From Streptomyces sp. IMTB 2501 (GTDB lineage: Bacteria; Actinomycetota; Actinomycetes; Streptomycetales; Streptomycetaceae): 64,000 nucleotides of DNA. The position numbers and the translations under genes are program-made. The notes under the pieces were generated by a model. That model was not told the origin of the DNA. It did no database searches and saw only the letters and a list, made by a program, of their open reading frames with translations. The stretch spans positions 744,001 to 808,000 of the forward strand of contig NZ_MQUS01000001.1 in NCBI RefSeq assembly GCF_001953885.1, given 5' to 3'. Below, piece by piece: positions 63,237-64,000 of the stretch. Within the stretch, counting starts at the first letter, position 1; every line of letters begins with the position of its first letter.

Positions 63237-63971
63237 GTGATCACCTTGCGACCGACCGACCTCGCGCGCGGGCACGGCATCTCGACCCAGGCGGTGCGCA
63301 ACTACGAGCGGCACGGATTCATCCCGCCCGCCGAGCGCACCCCCAGCGGCTACCGGATCTACACCGAGGTGCACGCGGCCGCCCTCCGCGCCTACCTCTC
63401 GCTCGTCCCGGCGTACGGCTACGCGGCCGGCGGCCAGATCATGACCGCACTCCACCGGGACGACCTCGACGAGGCCCTGACGCTCATCGACCGCGGGCAC
63501 AGTCAGCTGTTGCGCGACCGGGACACTCTCGATGCCGTGCGCACAGCGGTGCGGCACCTGACGGCGGAGTCCGAGGTCGCCCCGGTCCCGGCCCCGGACG
63601 CGGGGACCCGCACCGTCGGCGAACTCGCGCACCAACTCGGTGTCACGCCGGCGACCCTGCGCAACTGGGAAAACGCGGGCATCCTCTCGCCCGCCCGGGA
63701 CCGGGCCACCGGATACCGTGTCTTCCACGCCGACGACATCCGTGACGCCGAGCTGGCGCACCTCCTGCGACGCGGGGGCTATCCGCTCGACCACATCGCC
63801 ACCGTGGTCCAGCAGGTCCGCACGGCCGGCGGCACGGACGCCCTCGCCGCCTCTCTGGACGCCTGGCAGCGCAAACTCACCACGCAGGGCCGCGCCATGC
63901 TGCACGCGGCCACGCACCTCAGCGCGTACCTGAAGCACCTCGACACCGACAACCGGACCGACCCCCGCTGA
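63237..63971 (+). CDS. TioE-like MerR regulator with two HTH domains
   Basis: 244 aa from GTG 63237, directly after the operator and without a ribosome site, so leaderless translation is likely. Two MerR-like HTH parts: residues about 5-75 (LRPTDLARGHGISTQAVRNYERHGFIPPAERTPSGYRIY) and about 120-195 (RTVGELAHQLGVTPATLRNWENAGILSPARDRATGYRVF). TioE-family proteins are annotated as transcriptional regulators of this double form. Likely controls the divergent esterase gene. Confidence 0.88.
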   Translation: MITLRPTDLARGHGISTQAVRNYERHGFIPPAERTPSGYRIYTEVHAAALRAYLSLVPAYGYAAGGQIMTALHRDDLDEALTLIDRGHSQLLRDRDTLDAVRTAVRHLTAESEVAPVPAPDAGTRTVGELAHQLGVTPATLRNWENAGILSPARDRATGYRVFHADDIRDAELAHLLRRGGYPLDHIATVVQQVRTAGGTDALAASLDAWQRKLTTQGRAMLHAATHLSAYLKHLDTDNRTDPR

Positions 63972-64000
63972 GTCATACGGCAGGTGCTGTGGCGGCGGGA

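Overview
The window is high-GC actinobacterial DNA. Its strong third-position GC bias, SARP-free layout, chitinase controlled by dre-type TGGTCTAGACCA sites, Streptomyces-type SAM-dependent methyltransferase, AzlCD, CGNR protein and atropopeptide locus all point to Streptomyces. No rRNA, tRNA, CRISPR array, phage block or intact insertion sequence was found. The unusually large number of broken genes (at least eleven) and the many small regulator/target pairs look more like a chromosome arm or other accessory region than the conserved core. This placement is inferred.

Layout. 1-3.5 kb: frameshifted M1 metallopeptidase lipoprotein, Tat-type polysaccharide-deacetylase lipoprotein, NmrA-like oxidoreductase divergent from its TetR regulator. 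4.3-5.9 kb: the standout locus, a 26-codon RiPP precursor ending in AWYLWY followed by one short cytochrome P450, which is the minimal atropopeptide (tryptorubin-type) pathway. 5.9-9.1 kb: relics of a DMT transporter, an ArsR regulator and a PotC permease around a GH18 chitinase. 9.1-14.6 kb: flavin reductase, EamA exporter, thioesterase, Lrp/AzlC/AzlD, azoreductase/HxlR. 14.6-18.6 kb: decayed DNA, a truncated S41 peptidase, a glutamate-cysteine ligase family enzyme and a dead beta-lactamase-type esterase. 18.6-23.4 kb: LacI regulator facing a three-gene NCS2 permease-amidohydrolase-TauE operon with tandem LacI-type palindromes. 23.5-33.8 kb: methyltransferase, chimeric broken FAH gene, Fe-S protein, SDR with twin palindromes, aldo/keto reductase, threonine dehydratase, an ABC-F gene behind a leader peptide and attenuator, and an SDR/TetR pair.

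33.9-40.9 kb: WGR/beta-propeller protein, then a GlpD-like enzyme, TetR, alkyl-DHAP-synthase-like flavoprotein and diacylglycerol kinase in the same order as Mycobacterium tuberculosis Rv2249c-Rv2252, then a Nudix-like protein. 40.9-46.1 kb: FlK-like thioesterase, MoeA, an FdhF/YdeP molybdoenzyme and a LysR gene that has lost its start. 46.2-49.1 kb: a Clp ATPase without the ClpP-docking tripeptide, followed by two small charged proteins. 49.2-57.4 kb: dead P-loop kinase, MerR/aldo-keto reductase, YdeI, SDR, truncated ICMT, CGNR regulator/MFS exporter, TPR-like protein. 57.6-64 kb: coiled-coil protein, an alpha/beta hydrolase interrupted by a 123-bp MITE-like element, MerR-peroxiredoxin fusion, ACT protein, and an erythromycin-esterase gene divergent from a two-HTH TioE-type MerR regulator.

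The recurring theme is one regulator paired with one enzyme or transporter, often with a visible palindrome between them. Where several unrelated genes carry one-base frameshifts, sequencing indels cannot be excluded from the sequence alone. The truncations, the chimera and the insertion cannot be explained that way.
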